From Plasmopara viticola (lineage: Eukaryota; Oomycota; Peronosporomycetes; Peronosporales; Peronosporaceae): a DNA stretch of 64,000 nucleotides. Made by a program: the position numbers and the translations under genes. Of the stretch, positions 35,649-47,373 are shown piece by piece. The notes below the pieces were generated by a model. That model saw only the letters and a program-made list of their open reading frames with translations. It ran no database searches and had not been told where the DNA came from. Position 1 is the stretch's first letter. Every line of letters starts with the position of its first letter. The stretch lies in contig MBPM02000002.1 of NCBI GenBank assembly GCA_001695595.3, positions 1,178,001 through 1,242,000 on the forward strand, in the 5' to 3' direction.

Positions 35649-38600
35649 TTTTTCCGGCAGTTCTATTTAGCTGACACTCATAAACTCGGTTTCATCGATG
35701 CTGATGTAACACTGGGTCGTTTGGTATGACCACCTTGAACGTTGGCAAGCTTTTTTTTACCGACATTGTGTACTATAAGCCTCGCATTTGGCTTGAATTT
35801 TATTAGCACTGGGGTGTGTTTTTCTGGTAGTGGTAATCTAAACTACCAATTCATGCGCTCACTTTTAGGAAGCTTGATTTGCGTGGATTAATAGTATTTT
35901 TTACAACTTCGGTATATTTTTGTGAAATGTTTGCATTTGCGCTAAAATGCTAAGAGAGATAAGACAAGAAAGACAACTGGACTAAATCAGCAACTTGTAA
36001 CAATTATGGCGTTGTCGGCACATATCGCCGCAAGGTTTAAAAGGAAGCTCAGGCGAGCATACAATTTGAGCACAAAGCGCGATATTCTGAAGACTACGTT
36101 ACGTAGCTGAATCAGAGAGAAAGAAGAAACGGTTGTGTTTTTGGTATCTGTAGGACAAGACAAAAACTATTGAGCTGCTGAAGATGGATCGCAAGAAAGA
36201 TGCCGCCAAGATCTACTCCTCTAAATTATGCTTCATCTTGACCACAAATTTGAGCTTTGCTCGAGCGAGTTACGTGGAAGACATCGTCAGGCGGGGAGTT
36301 TGGCTGGGTAAATTGTTTTCATTAACTTTTCGGGGAGTTTGGCTGGGGCGGCACATCTGTTAAATGATAACACAGGAGTCCTAAGGTGAGCTCAAGACAT
36401 ATTGGGGTGAGAGGTAAAGAGAGTGCAGTCGCAAAGCGCATTTTGCCTTTTGAGATCATACCAGCTTTTATAACCATCCAGACCTCCTTACTTAAGAGCA
36501 TAAAGCTCATATATACTTCTTTTCAAGGTGCATAGCTTAACTTTCAGGGACGTAAACCTCTTTTAGACGCTACTGCCGATAATACAAGAACTTTCGCTCT
36601 CTGAGCACATTAAGCAATAAATATTTAGATCATGTGTTACAATCAGGCTATTCAGCAGAAACTAGCGCCAAATATGCACACGCTTACGGAGTGCTATCCG
36701 GTGCGCCTGATCAGCACAGCAGCTTGCAAAGAGTTTAAAAGTATACAAATGTGAATTTTCATAGAAATAAAATCTCACTTCACCTGGTATTGAAAAAGTG
36801 ATGTGTGCAGTAGACTAATTATGGCCTGACTTCATCGCATGGCTAGCCCACAACACACAGGGGCAATCGAGAAAGTACAACACTGCGTCAGGTATTATGA
36901 GACATCTAAACGCGATGTCTTTCAATGGTGTGAGACACATGAAAGCTATCACTTTGTACTATGTAAAAATTGCATGCCTAATTAAGCCAATAGTTTTTCT
37001 TGCATCTAAGCGACACTAAGCTGTCAACTCTTAACACATGGCATCAACTTACCCACCACCGAAGCAATCATAGTCGAACCAATTGTGGTCAGTCAATAGA
37101 TCAAAATTACGCCAGTAAGTTGGCAGCTTGCAGCTTTACAGGGAAAAGCAGTGTTCCGTCGGCAGATCTAACGTACATTTGATATTTACTTGAAAAAATA
37201 ACGTCTATTTTTGACGACGATCGTGACTTTTCCAATTCAAGGATGACTGCTTAGTATCGCATCGAAATTTGCCATCGACACTGCAATGCTGCACAAAAGC
37301 CGAGAAGCAAGATTAACTCATTGCGCTAGCAATTAAATACTGCCACTTGGGTATCAGCCTTTTTGTTATATTCTTGGCTTTTTGCTTTCCTGTCGCGTAC
37401 GGCTAAGCGAAGTATTTATCTGGCTCACGCATGTAACATGCTGATATCAGTGAGACACGCGATTAATCTTTTTCCTCAGAATTGGAACCCTGTCTTGAAG
37501 GCATGTAAGACGACTTGTACTCTATTAAAATAAAACTCCAAGTAATGGATTGAAATACTGTGATAAAAGGTTTGCTTATCCTCAGTACTAATGCTTTAAT
37601 CTCACATGTAGCTACTGTCGTTGAAGCCTCGGCATCAAGCACATGTCTTGGCAGAAACAGTTGCTTTCGCCGTCGCTGCATTTCGGCAGCTAATGAGATG
37701 CGTTCACAAAGAACGGGTAGATTGACGTCACGCGATCAGCACTCAGTGTGCCACTGGACACCGGGCCTTCTACCCTTCGAGTAACGAGAAGAGCATTCTT
37801 ACACGAGATAGCTATCAAGGATCTCCTAGTCTTTCGTGAATTGAAAGAAAGACTCTATTTCCAACATTTACTAAGGATCTGAAGCTTTTCTTTGGCAAGA
37901 CTGCTCTGATGTCGTTGATGCTTCTGCTCATTTTGATCATCGTCTTCATCACGGCCACACCTTCCATCGGTTGGCTTGAGAGTGCGAAAGGTACGAGTGG
38001 AGATCTCGTCAAGGTCTCTAGTGACCACTAAAGAGGCGTTGCTTACGCAGTCGGTCAATTACAAAGCACATTCGCATCGTATGCGTTGATTGAACAATGT
38101 TCAAAGTAAGCAAGATTCCAAGCTTGTTGCTGAGCACGACCGCCAACATCTGCATCCGAGGATTAAGAGGTTAAGGGATCTCCTTGACAAACCTTAATTT
38201 TTTTGAGAAAAATTTAGCATTCTCCAGAGTTCAGAAGAGCAGTAGCTGGTCAAATGAATTGTAGCTTTGATAGACATGCATCATGGAACACCTGAGGATG
38301 ATTCAAGGCTTATTAAAAGATCGATACAAAACTTTAAGAAGTCGCCTTTTCTCTTTCTACTTCGCGACAGCTTAAGCGAAGTCGACGTCAAGCTAAAGAC
38401 TCGCCGTTAACTACCTACGAAACTACTTCCATATCGCCTGTGGTTCGCCACACTGTGCATTCCGTCTAACGGCATCGAATAACTAAACTGAGTGCCATTA
38501 GTTGTGAGCCTAATTTCCTGTAAGTTTTGAAATCAGACTTGATGATGTACGACGAAGTAGACGATTGACCTGGAGTTTTCATATCGCATCTTCCGTTCGA

Positions 38601-40660
38601 TGGACAGGCTTCTGAGAATCTTTATTTGGTATCACAAAATGCTGGTTTTTCGAGCTCATCTATCCCTTTTTTGGTAACAAAAAAATGGGACCATCGCTTA
38701 TGCAAATTAGACGTAGATGCACATTTTGCCGATTTATATGATAACTATACATGTTTATTTTGGTAGAATATTGCAAGCTGCTGGCCAAGTACAGCAATTA
38801 ATATTTATTAATTTGCTTGGTACAGACTGTTGTAAGCAATGCGCAGCTTCAAAGATAGTAAGGATCGAAGTTTATTGTAGGGTGTACCAGACTGCTCCGT
38901 TACATCTTACTTATTTAACGCCAAAAACTCTTTAACCCTTGGGCTTCAATGGTTGAGCGCTGGCTTCTCGGAGCTTTTCGTAGCCATAAAACATTGTACT
39001 GATAGTTTTTTATCGGGATTATATTGCTTGTATAAATTTAAGACAATCGCTCGGTAAAAAGTGCAGATGCAAACTTTTTTTTAAAAAAAAGTTTATTGAC
39101 GGCCTTGCGGCTACTAATGCAAGATGTTTTCTAAGCTAATTCTGTATACGCAGTTGCAAGACTCAGTTTCACTGAGGTGTAAAATAAGTACAAGTACCTC
39201 GGCACCTTGGCCTCTGTATAGTGCGCGCGTTTATCAACTTTAAGCCACTCCACCAAAACCTGTGATTCATTTATTACTAAAAAATAGACAGGATGGAGTA
39301 GACACTCACCAGCCTAAGGTCCATCAAGGACGAAATAGCTGGCATTCTTGTTTGGCCCCCAGGAGTGCAAAAGTTGGTACCTGCATCTCTTCGATCCGCC
39401 AGTCCGTGATTGAATAAATTATTCGCCGACATTTGAAAGCGGAAATTCGTATCCATTTTATCGATGCGAAATCTAAGCTGCAATTATTATTGTAGAATTT
39501 CCGTGCGACATGATAGCTCTTTTGCCACGTTACATTGCAATTATTTAATTGGCACTCGCTCTAATGTGTTTCACAACAGCGTTCTCGAAGACTAAGAGTT
39601 TCAGCGAGGAGCACGCGATCCTTAGGGTGAGTCATTGGACAAAATTTATCTCGCATGGCAACCATTGAGTGCCAGGTGCGTAGTGTATAAATTTAAGTGA
39701 ATTCCAATCATGTTTCTGTATTGGCTGCCATAGCCAACAATGTTTTATTGCTCACATTTACTGTGCAACGGAGCTGTTTTAAATCTTTTGCTTGGAGGAC
39801 CTTCGCTCGATACTTGGAAACCGATCAAAAGCGCAAATCGCCAATTGTTGTATCCGACCAATATTCTTGGCCGACTTTTCTTTCATCCAGAAACAATCAA
39901 ATGTTTACCTACTAACTGTACATACACATTAAGAATCAAACCGAAGGTTTTTGACAGTAGGACTAGTTGTACTGTATTATTAAATTTTTTGTTCATAAAG
40001 CCTGTGTAAGAATACGACGAAAAAAGTGCAGCGCAGTCCTTACTACTATATTACTCTAATAAACATGATGTCTTTTCCAAAAAGTGACTGTCTTTAAAGG
40101 CTCCGAGTTTTAAGATGACCGGAGTTTACCATCGGTGCTCTTACTTGTGGCTTAGAGCGGACGTGCACATCACACAACCCTTTCACCGGCCCAGGTTTTT
40201 TTACACACAAACCCTCCCGAAGGGGTCACTCTGCTGCTACGACTTTATCATTGCCGATTTAAGAAATTCGTCATCATCGGGTTTTGTCGGCGTCTTTCAG
40301 ATTTGCTCACAACCGTAATCATTTAAAAAAACTGACTAGCAGAATGTAGCAAAAGCCTTTTCACTTTGACAATAAGTAACCCTTTTCAGCAAGTAGTAAG
40401 GACTTTTTCATTCGCTTGGACAGGTTACAAAAGGTACGGGCGATTGAGACAAGATTAATTAATGATCTGATGCCAGCCAAAACGCATTTTATGCAGACTG
40501 CGCTTATCCAAGTGAAGTCCTCAAAAGATTCGTCTCAAGTGAAGCGGCTCTTAAGTATCACTTAAAATGCCGAGGTGCAAAAAGTTGGCTCCTTTAATCA
40601 TAAAGCAAAAAGCTCGACAGCCACCTAATCGATTGACGAGTACAAGAGCACATTGTTGTC
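35649..40660. other. Gene-free desert upstream of the kinase gene
   Basis: I see no gene, LTR, LINE motif or tandem array in this 5-kb stretch. All open frames are below 115 codons and none resembles a known family. The last 200 bp presumably contain the kinase promoter. Confidence 0.5.
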
Positions 40661-41836
40661 ATGCAACACTATCAACCGCTCGAAATGCTGGCACCTGCGC
40701 TGTTTGGTAGTGTGCAGAAGTGGCGACACACTCCTTCAGACGAGTGCGTGGCCATTAAGCGCATTGAGTTGCACTCTGCGGCGCGTAAACGCTCTTTCAG
40801 CTCGGAGCGCGTTGTGGACGAGGACATTTTGATCGAGATTAAAACAAATTTGCGTGTGCAGTTGTTAGGTGGCCATCCAAATGTTCTGCCACTGCGAGAC
40901 TGTATCATGGAGGGCGATGCCGTGCTACTCGTACTCAAATTCTGCGAGCGGGGTGAGCTCCTTGATGTGCTGAACGCACAACGAGCAGGCGGCAAGCAAC
41001 TGAATGTACGTCGCTCCTTCTCGCAAATTGTGCGTGGTGCCGCTTTTCTGCACGCCAATGGCATCGCACACCGCGACCTTTCGTTAGAGAACATTCTCGT
41101 GGACGAACGCGACTGTTGCTACATCACGGACTTTGGTTTGGCCACGCACAGCTCAGCAAATATTGTTGTTAGACCCGTGGGCAAAGTTCGGTACATGGCC
41201 CCAGAGGTTTGTGCAGCACTGGCATACGAAGATGACCATCAGGAGGTGTACAACCCAATGGCGGCAGACGTGTGGGCACTAGGAGTGATGCTCTACGCCA
41301 TGGTGGCGAGTCGTTATCCGTTCCTTGAGCCGACGCGTGAGGACAATCGGTTTAGGCTGTTAGAGGATTTTGGAGTGGAGTACTTACTCGAAAAGGACGA
41401 GGTGGATGTGACAGGAAAGGAGTGCTTAATTGCTTGGTTGAAGAAGCTGTTGGTCGTCGACCCCGCTGAACGGGCGACACTGGCAGAGTTGGAGTCAGAA
41501 GTGGCGCTTCCTGCTGTGCAGTTTTGCGAGACTCGGTCTGTAAGCCTGGTGGATGATTGGCGGGAGCAGCCGTTGGAGCTAGCAGCGCTTGAGCATAAGG
41601 TTGACCCACGGCAACACGTACGTTCGCTCGGTCGTTTTACCAGAAAGGGACCAATTGTTGCTGCGAGGTCCAGCAAATCATTGCCAGAGGCGGAAAAGAA
41701 CAGACACATGAAAACAACTTTGGCCTTTAAGGCTGCAGTGACGGCTCTTACTCCCACGCCCGGTAACAGCGGTTCCGACATTTGTTGTTCTAATGGTGCT
41801 ATCCTGCGCAAGTGCTATGCCACCGCACGCGCGTAA
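40661..41836 (+). CDS. Ser/Thr protein kinase with atypical ATP-loop and catalytic loop
   Basis: A single-exon gene of 391 residues, with a kinase domain over about 8-285. Visible landmarks are VAIK with Lys33, the catalytic loop HRDLSLEN (137-144, Asp139), DFG (157-159) and MAPEV (APE at 180-182), followed by a DVWALGVMLYAM helix F segment. Two features are unusual. The glycine-rich loop is reduced to APALFGSV with one glycine. The usual Lys of HRDLKPEN is Ser141. Lys33, Asp139 and Asp157 are intact, so activity is still likely. The C-terminal 100 residues are basic and unassigned. The substrate and pathway cannot be told. The start is the first ATG, with a modest context. The N-lobe begins close to it, so a missed upstream exon carrying a full P-loop is possible. 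Confidence 0.9.
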   Translation: MQHYQPLEMLAPALFGSVQKWRHTPSDECVAIKRIELHSAARKRSFSSERVVDEDILIEIKTNLRVQLLGGHPNVLPLRDCIMEGDAVLLVLKFCERGELLDVLNAQRAGGKQLNVRRSFSQIVRGAAFLHANGIAHRDLSLENILVDERDCCYITDFGLATHSSANIVVRPVGKVRYMAPEVCAALAYEDDHQEVYNPMAADVWALGVMLYAMVASRYPFLEPTREDNRFRLLEDFGVEYLLEKDEVDVTGKECLIAWLKKLLVVDPAERATLAELESEVALPAVQFCETRSVSLVDDWREQPLELAALEHKVDPRQHVRSLGRFTRKGPIVAARSSKSLPEAEKNRHMKTTLAFKAAVTALTPTPGNSGSDICCSNGAILRKCYATARA

Positions 41837-42091
41837 TGCTACCGAATCCCTCCTACATTACTATATTTATCAAGTATTATCGATTTAGCTGCGAACGAAG
41901 ACGACGCTGAGCACATGCACTCCATGTAGTCCAACGTAGTGCGTTACACATCTTTCCATGTACTGCAACGCAATAGACATTAAAGGTGTAATCAGTCCGT
42001 AATCAATACAGCAGCAAGCAATGTACCACTGTGACCCTTTTAAAACACACTTCTATTTTACTGTATATGTAGTGGCCGAGTGCGTGCCCGT

Positions 42092-45000
42092 TTACGCTTT
42101 GCCTTCAGTTTCGTCAAATTCCACAGTACACTGCTCACGAAAGGAAGTACTGAGTGCTGGCCAAAGGTCATCACACTTTTCTCGATACTTATCATGTGCG
42201 CTTTTCAACGTTTGATGTAACATACGAATCCAGTGCTCGAGAAAAGGGACAAGGCTTGCAGTCTGACCTCTCGTAGATTTATCAGCTTTGGCTCGAGCGC
42301 TCTCCAACAAATGCACAAATTGTCCAGCTTGGTAAAACGCGGTGCGTTCAAAGAACTTCATATCCCGCAGAGTGTCGCATAAAGTGTCTGTGTATGCACC
42401 GACAAAATCGGATGCAGGGCCATTCTGCAACCAGTGTGTGCGCTCAAGTGCCAATGCAATGCTTTCGGCTGACATCAGGGATACTAATGAGAATAGGTTG
42501 CGCCAGCGGCTCAGCATTTTCTTTTGAAAACTTAATTCTTCGTCCGCGTTTTTGCTTCGTCGGCGCTTTTTCCCGCACGTCGGATACTCTGCCGCCTCAA
42601 CTTTGTTGCGAAAGTGTAGCATAAGCCGAGCGAGCCAAGCAAAAAGTGAGCTGAGCGTTTTTGGTGGAGTAAAGAATTCGGAAGGCTGCAAATCACGTAA
42701 TTCATCGATCTTTTTTGAGCGTTTGGTCGCCTTCTCCATAAGCAACGACGTCTCATCGTTCACACGAGCACACTCAACCATCACTAAAACTTTTGCATAC
42801 ACCTCTAGCAAGCGAATGAACCCAAAAGAATTTGCCTTGTATGCTATACTAGCCTCGTCAGCCTCAAACTTAAGGATGGGCTCGACGCATTCGCTAAGCA
42901 TCTCAACAACAGGGTGTAGCAGAGAGTGAAGACCTTTGACAGTCGGCAGCTGGATTATGTACTCGATCGTACCAAGTACTATGATCGGGCTCAAAGTCGA
43001 CTTGTTCGATTTCCTTGATTTTGAGCCCGCGTTGTCAACATGGAGCTTGTTCTTTTTCCATAGATCAAGACAATTTGCCAATTCTGAGATTAAAAACGGA
43101 AGCTGGCCCCAATGCACCATGCAATCAACCATTGATTCCAAAAGCTTTCTGTTGGAATTCTCATTCATTTTCACTAGATTTTTTATTAATCGCTCCAGTA
43201 AAACACCTTCGGATAGATCACCTAGGTAGCCAATAATTCTCCAAATGGAGCTCAGAGCTTCTTGATCGTAAGGACGGTCTCCACTGTAAGCAAGCAGCAG
43301 CGCTTCCAAGGAATCGATGCTCACCTGCTCACGCAAAAAGCTTTTACATTCAGCATAACGGGTGTCCTTTAATACCTTGGCGTTCACGCTTTTTAAAAGA
43401 TTTCCAATAACTTCCAGCACGACAACTTGGCCGACTACGCTAAAACCTTCCTCTTCATCGCCGTCTTCATCCTCATCGTCCTCATCTTCAGATTCCTGAG
43501 GCTGTTTTAAGCGTCGTGACACAAAATTAAGAGAACAACGGAGCAAAAGGGCAGCCAATTTGCACACAGAGCCAACCGATACGAGCTCCACCACGTTGGC
43601 ATAGAAAACCATTGCGGCCTCCGGATTTTTCCTCACCAGAGCGAGACACCGAGCTACTTGCGACGATCCGCCAACACTTTGAGGAAAATACGAGTTCAAG
43701 AATAGAGAGACGAGTTCTTTGCATGCTGATGGGCTGTCGCGATCAATGACCATACGACAGAGCAATTCGTTTACTGGCACAACATCGTAAAAGTGTAAGT
43801 TCCGAATGCTTTTGATTCGGACCAATAGGGCACCAAACTCGGCACGAACTTTCTCATTGCGATCATTGATCAAAGGTGCGAGCTGTACACGTATAGAGAT
43901 AATAAGGTCAGCTTGGATACGTCTGAAATATTTACGCGGCCTTACCATTGGAAGTAATGGTTTCAAGACTGCGTGTGAATTGTGGTTGTCCAAAATGTAC
44001 TGGATACCTTCGAATACTGCAGCACGAACACAGCTGGAGGACACATCGTTCACCAAATCCACAACGAGCTTCGAGACAAAGCATCGGATAGTCTCAGCTG
44101 GAAGTAGCTCCCAATATATAGACAACACCTTTGACACACCTTCAATTGCTGCCACTCGCAGTGCTGGGTGGGAGTCACTTAGGAGCTCTTCAAAAGTGTC
44201 AAACTGTTTCTGAAGAGTCAGGTCCATCATTTCATTATTGAACGATGGATCACGGAGCGGAAAGTTATCGAATAGCAAAATGGTCGCTTGACGTCGGACT
44301 GAATCGTTAGGAGCTTTGACACCACGCCACAAGATGGGGCTACAGATGCGGTACAACATCTCGTCCACACCAGGGTGCCGCTTATTTTCGAAAAATATCT
44401 GCAATACTGTGCGGACTGCATTAAAAAGAGATAAGCTGCTCGCATGGACCGCGTCACGAACATAACGTTGAATACACTCCTCCTCAATTTTTTTTCTAAA
44501 AGTTCCCTTACTATCAACCCAGGCCTGCAAGTACCAAATGACAAGAGTAAGCTAAAAGTGCTTTGAATATTAACAGTCAACGGAAGATCATGAGGGATGT
44601 ACCTTGAAATAAATGCTGCCATACTTGACAAGAATCGAGTTTCGCTGGTTCGGAATCTGATTTCTCATTGTTTCATTAATGTCCTCGACAAATGGCACGT
44701 GCAGACTGAACAAAAAGCTCAAGAAAGACACTGCATCAGGTGACCTAAAAAAGGTCGGCTGGATGAAGCAGCGTAGCAAGATATCCCTCAACAGCCCGCT
44801 ACTATCGTCATCGAAATCAAGTAGTGGCAATGCGTCCTTAACTGCAAACAAACGACGAATCGGGTGCTTTTTTGAGTTAAAACTACTCGTCGGTGGAGAC
44901 TCGTAACTGCGCACAATTAAGTAAGGCAGTAGCTGAGTTACTAATGAATGCGCGTGTCCGCAAAAGCTGTGTCTCCAGCAAGACTCGCAAAGCAGCGAAA

Positions 45001-45451
45001 TGGCTTCCTGAGAAGCAAGCACTTGGGTTGCATCTCCTTTTAATCTCAAAAGCTGATCGTGAAGCTCCTGGGCTACAGCAAAAAGCTCTTCCTTGTCGAT
45101 GGAAGCGCCTTTAGTCTCCACCAAAAGTGTTGTGAACTCGGCAATACACTTGCGAGCCTTGAGGCGTCGAAGTTCCTCCTCTTCATTGTCGCTCGGAGCT
45201 ACGAGTTGTACAGCTGCAGGGTAAAAGACATTCAACTGCTTGCGGGTCAGCGCGCGCACCTCGTCGTCGTTGTCAAGTGTCTCGGCGTCCGCCCTAGTCT
45301 CTACAGAGTCATCGTTGTCCTTCTTTTTTGCCGTACGCTTGGTCCTTCCTGACTTGTGGTGAAGTAGCTTTCGTTGTTCCATCCATCTGGCCAGAGCTGA
45401 TGCATCTCCACGTTTAAGCGCAGCGATCGCTTCCGCCACCGAAGTACTCAT
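42092..45451 (-). CDS. NCAPG2: Condensin II complex subunit G2 (NCAPG2)
   Basis: Two exons are inferred, 45451-44603 and 44524-42092, giving 1093 residues, close to the animal protein. The intron (78 bp, phase 0) joins SIYFK to AWVDSKG, matching the YFRAW segment of human CAP-G2. Strong family blocks follow: VDEMLYRICSPILWRGVKA, PLRDPSFNN and LQKQFDTFEELLSD. Most of the protein is HEAT-like helical repeats, with an acidic stretch (SEDEDDEDEDGDEEEG) in the second half. In the family it is the HEAT subunit of condensin II, which compacts chromosomes in the nucleus before mitosis. The start at 45451 is the first ATG in frame: the open frame extends to 45487, but only with GTG codons. The gene is divergent from TCP1, and only about 105 bp separate the two start codons. 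Confidence 0.93.
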
Positions 45452-45556
45452 GGATGCGCAATAGTTATGTGGTGTTTCAAACACCACATATCAATCGAGA
45501 TCCCGGATTCCCCCCACTCATTGATCGCTTGGACACTGGGAGACCATCACTCACCA
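45452..45556. promoter_or_regulatory. Bidirectional promoter shared by NCAPG2 and TCP1
   Basis: All upstream signals of two divergent genes must lie within 105 bp, unless 5' UTRs overlap neighbouring coding sequence. It contains a perfect inverted repeat (45466-45490) and an initiator-like CTCATT at 45518-45523 on the TCP1 side. Co-regulation is an inference from the layout. Confidence 0.7.
45466..45490. promoter_or_regulatory. Perfect inverted repeat in the bidirectional promoter
   Basis: Two 12-base arms, TATGTGGTGTTT and AAACACCACATA, flank a single C at 45478. Such a symmetric site fits binding by a homodimeric transcription factor and works equally in both directions. The plus-strand arm contains an ATG (45467) in frame with TCP1, and the minus-strand arm contains one at 45489. 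Confidence 0.6.
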
Positions 45557-47299
45557 ATGGAAACGGCAGACCTCGTGGTGGACGGCACGCGCACGTCGGG
45601 AAATGATGTGCGAGAATTAAATGTCACGGCAGCAGTGGCTATCGCCAACATTGTCAAGAGTTCCTTGGGCCCTGTTGGACTCGACAAAATGCTCGTAGAC
45701 GACATTGGCGACGTAACTATTACCAACGATGGCGCTACAATTCTCAAGCAGCTCGAGGTGGAGCAGCCTGCTGGCAAGGTCTTGGTGGATCTTGCTGGCC
45801 TTCAGGATCAGGAGGTGGGCGATGGAACTACGTCTGTCGTTATCATCGCTGCTGAGCTCTTGAAGGTACGGGTAAAGATACTTTTCCCCCAACTTTTTCC
45901 TTTAAAAGCACTTTATTGTCCATCAAGCTCTGACACAAGTTTTTTTTTATTTCATTACTCACTGCAGCGCGCCAATGAGCTGGTGAAGAACAAAATTCAT
46001 CCGACGTCCATAATCGCTGGTTATCGTCTCGCCATGCGTGAGGCTGTCAAGTATATTAAAGAGAATCTGAGCGTACCCGTAGACTCGCTGGGCCGCGAGA
46101 GTTTGGTAAACGCTGCCAAGACCAGCATGTCGTCGAAAATTCTTGGCCCCGAGAGTGACTTTTTTGCAAACTTGGTCGTTGACGCCGTGTCGTCCGTCAA
46201 AGTGGAACAGGAAGGTGCTAAGGGTAAAATTAAGGCCAAGTACCCTGTAAGCTCTATTAACGTGCTTAAATCCCACGGTAAAAGCGCTCTCGAGACGCAG
46301 CTGGTTGACGGATTTGCCCTCAATTGCACCAAAGCCTCACAGCAAATGCCCACGTACATAAAGAATGCAAAACTTGCATTGTTAGACTTTGATCTGCAGC
46401 GCCACCGCATGCAAATGGGTGTGCAGGTAGTGGTCAATGATCCAAATGAGTTGGAGCTGATCCGTCAGCGTGAGGTCGACATTACCAAAGAAAAGATTCA
46501 GAAGATGATCGATGCTGGTGCCAACGTGATCTTGACCACTAAGGGCATTGATGACCTGTGTCTCAAGTACTTTGTAGAGGCTGGTTGCATGGGTGTGCGT
46601 CGTTGCAAGAAGGAAGACCTGCTGCGTATTGCCAAGGCCACAGGCGGTCAGGTGGTGCTTACTCTTGCTGACATGGAGGGCGAGGAGACCTTTGACCCAT
46701 TAACTCTTGGCGAGGCGCGCGAAGTTAGCGAAGAGCGTGTCGGTGACGGCGAGCTCATCTATATTAAGGGCTGCAAGACGCGTCAAGCCACTACTGTCGT
46801 TCTTCGTGGAGCCAACGAGAATATGCTTGACGAAATGGATCGGTCCATGCACGATGCTTTTATGGTTGTGAAGCGTATGCTCGAGAGTAATCAGCTCGTG
46901 GCTGGTGGTGGGGCAGTGGAAGCGGCGTTGTCGATCTATCTCGAGAACTTCGCTACGACCCTAGGCTCTAGAGAGCAGCTTGCTATCGCCGAGTTTGCTG
47001 ATTCGCTGTTAGTTATCCCAAAAACCCTTGCAGTCAACGCTGCCAAGGATGCCTCGGAGCTGATTGCGCGCCTCCGTGCGTACCACAATACATCGCAGAG
47101 TGATGCCACTAAGCGTGACTTGCGCTTTTCAGGTCTGGACCTACTCGAAGGCACTGTGCGCGATAATTTGGAGGCTGGCGTCGTGGAGCCTGCTATTAGC
47201 AAGATCAAAAGTTTGCGTTTTGCCACAGAGGCGGCCATAACTATTTTGCGAATTGACGATCTCATCAAGCTGAACCCTAAAGAAGAGCCCCAAGAGTAA
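45557..47299 (+). CDS. TCP1: T-complex protein 1 subunit alpha (CCT1), cytosolic chaperonin
   Basis: Two exons, 45557-45865 and 45968-47299, encode 546 residues, the usual size. The intron is 102 bp (GTACGG donor, CTGCAG acceptor, phase 0) and contains no in-frame stop. The protein shows group II chaperonin signatures: IVKSSLGPVGLDKMLVDD, the ATP site DGATIL (58-63), GDGTTS, and GGGAVEAALS near the end. The block IRQREVDITKEKIQKM and the C-terminal FATEAAITILRIDDLIKL identify the alpha subunit rather than other CCT paralogues. It forms part of the eight-subunit TRiC ring that folds actin and tubulin. The start at 45557 (METADLVVDG) is chosen by family length. An in-frame ATG 90 bp upstream lies inside the promoter palindrome. 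Confidence 0.96.
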   Translation: METADLVVDGTRTSGNDVRELNVTAAVAIANIVKSSLGPVGLDKMLVDDIGDVTITNDGATILKQLEVEQPAGKVLVDLAGLQDQEVGDGTTSVVIIAAELLKVRVKILFPQLFPLKALYCPSSSDTSFFLFHYSLQRANELVKNKIHPTSIIAGYRLAMREAVKYIKENLSVPVDSLGRESLVNAAKTSMSSKILGPESDFFANLVVDAVSSVKVEQEGAKGKIKAKYPVSSINVLKSHGKSALETQLVDGFALNCTKASQQMPTYIKNAKLALLDFDLQRHRMQMGVQVVVNDPNELELIRQREVDITKEKIQKMIDAGANVILTTKGIDDLCLKYFVEAGCMGVRRCKKEDLLRIAKATGGQVVLTLADMEGEETFDPLTLGEAREVSEERVGDGELIYIKGCKTRQATTVVLRGANENMLDEMDRSMHDAFMVVKRMLESNQLVAGGGAVEAALSIYLENFATTLGSREQLAIAEFADSLLVIPKTLAVNAAKDASELIARLRAYHNTSQSDATKRDLRFSGLDLLEGTVRDNLEAGVVEPAISKIKSLRFATEAAITILRIDDLIKLNPKEEPQE

Positions 47300-47373
47300 G
47301 GTTCTTTCTCATCTTTAGCACCAGAATTGGCTTGAGCGTTTATAATGATACTCATTCCAAACTAATGAAAGCT

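Noticed and set aside
45866..45967. Reading TCP1 as one uninterrupted 610-residue protein
   Set aside because: The inserted 34 residues are absent from the chaperonin family and are bounded by good GT and AG signals, so this is an intron. The extra 30 N-terminal residues are also outside the family length.
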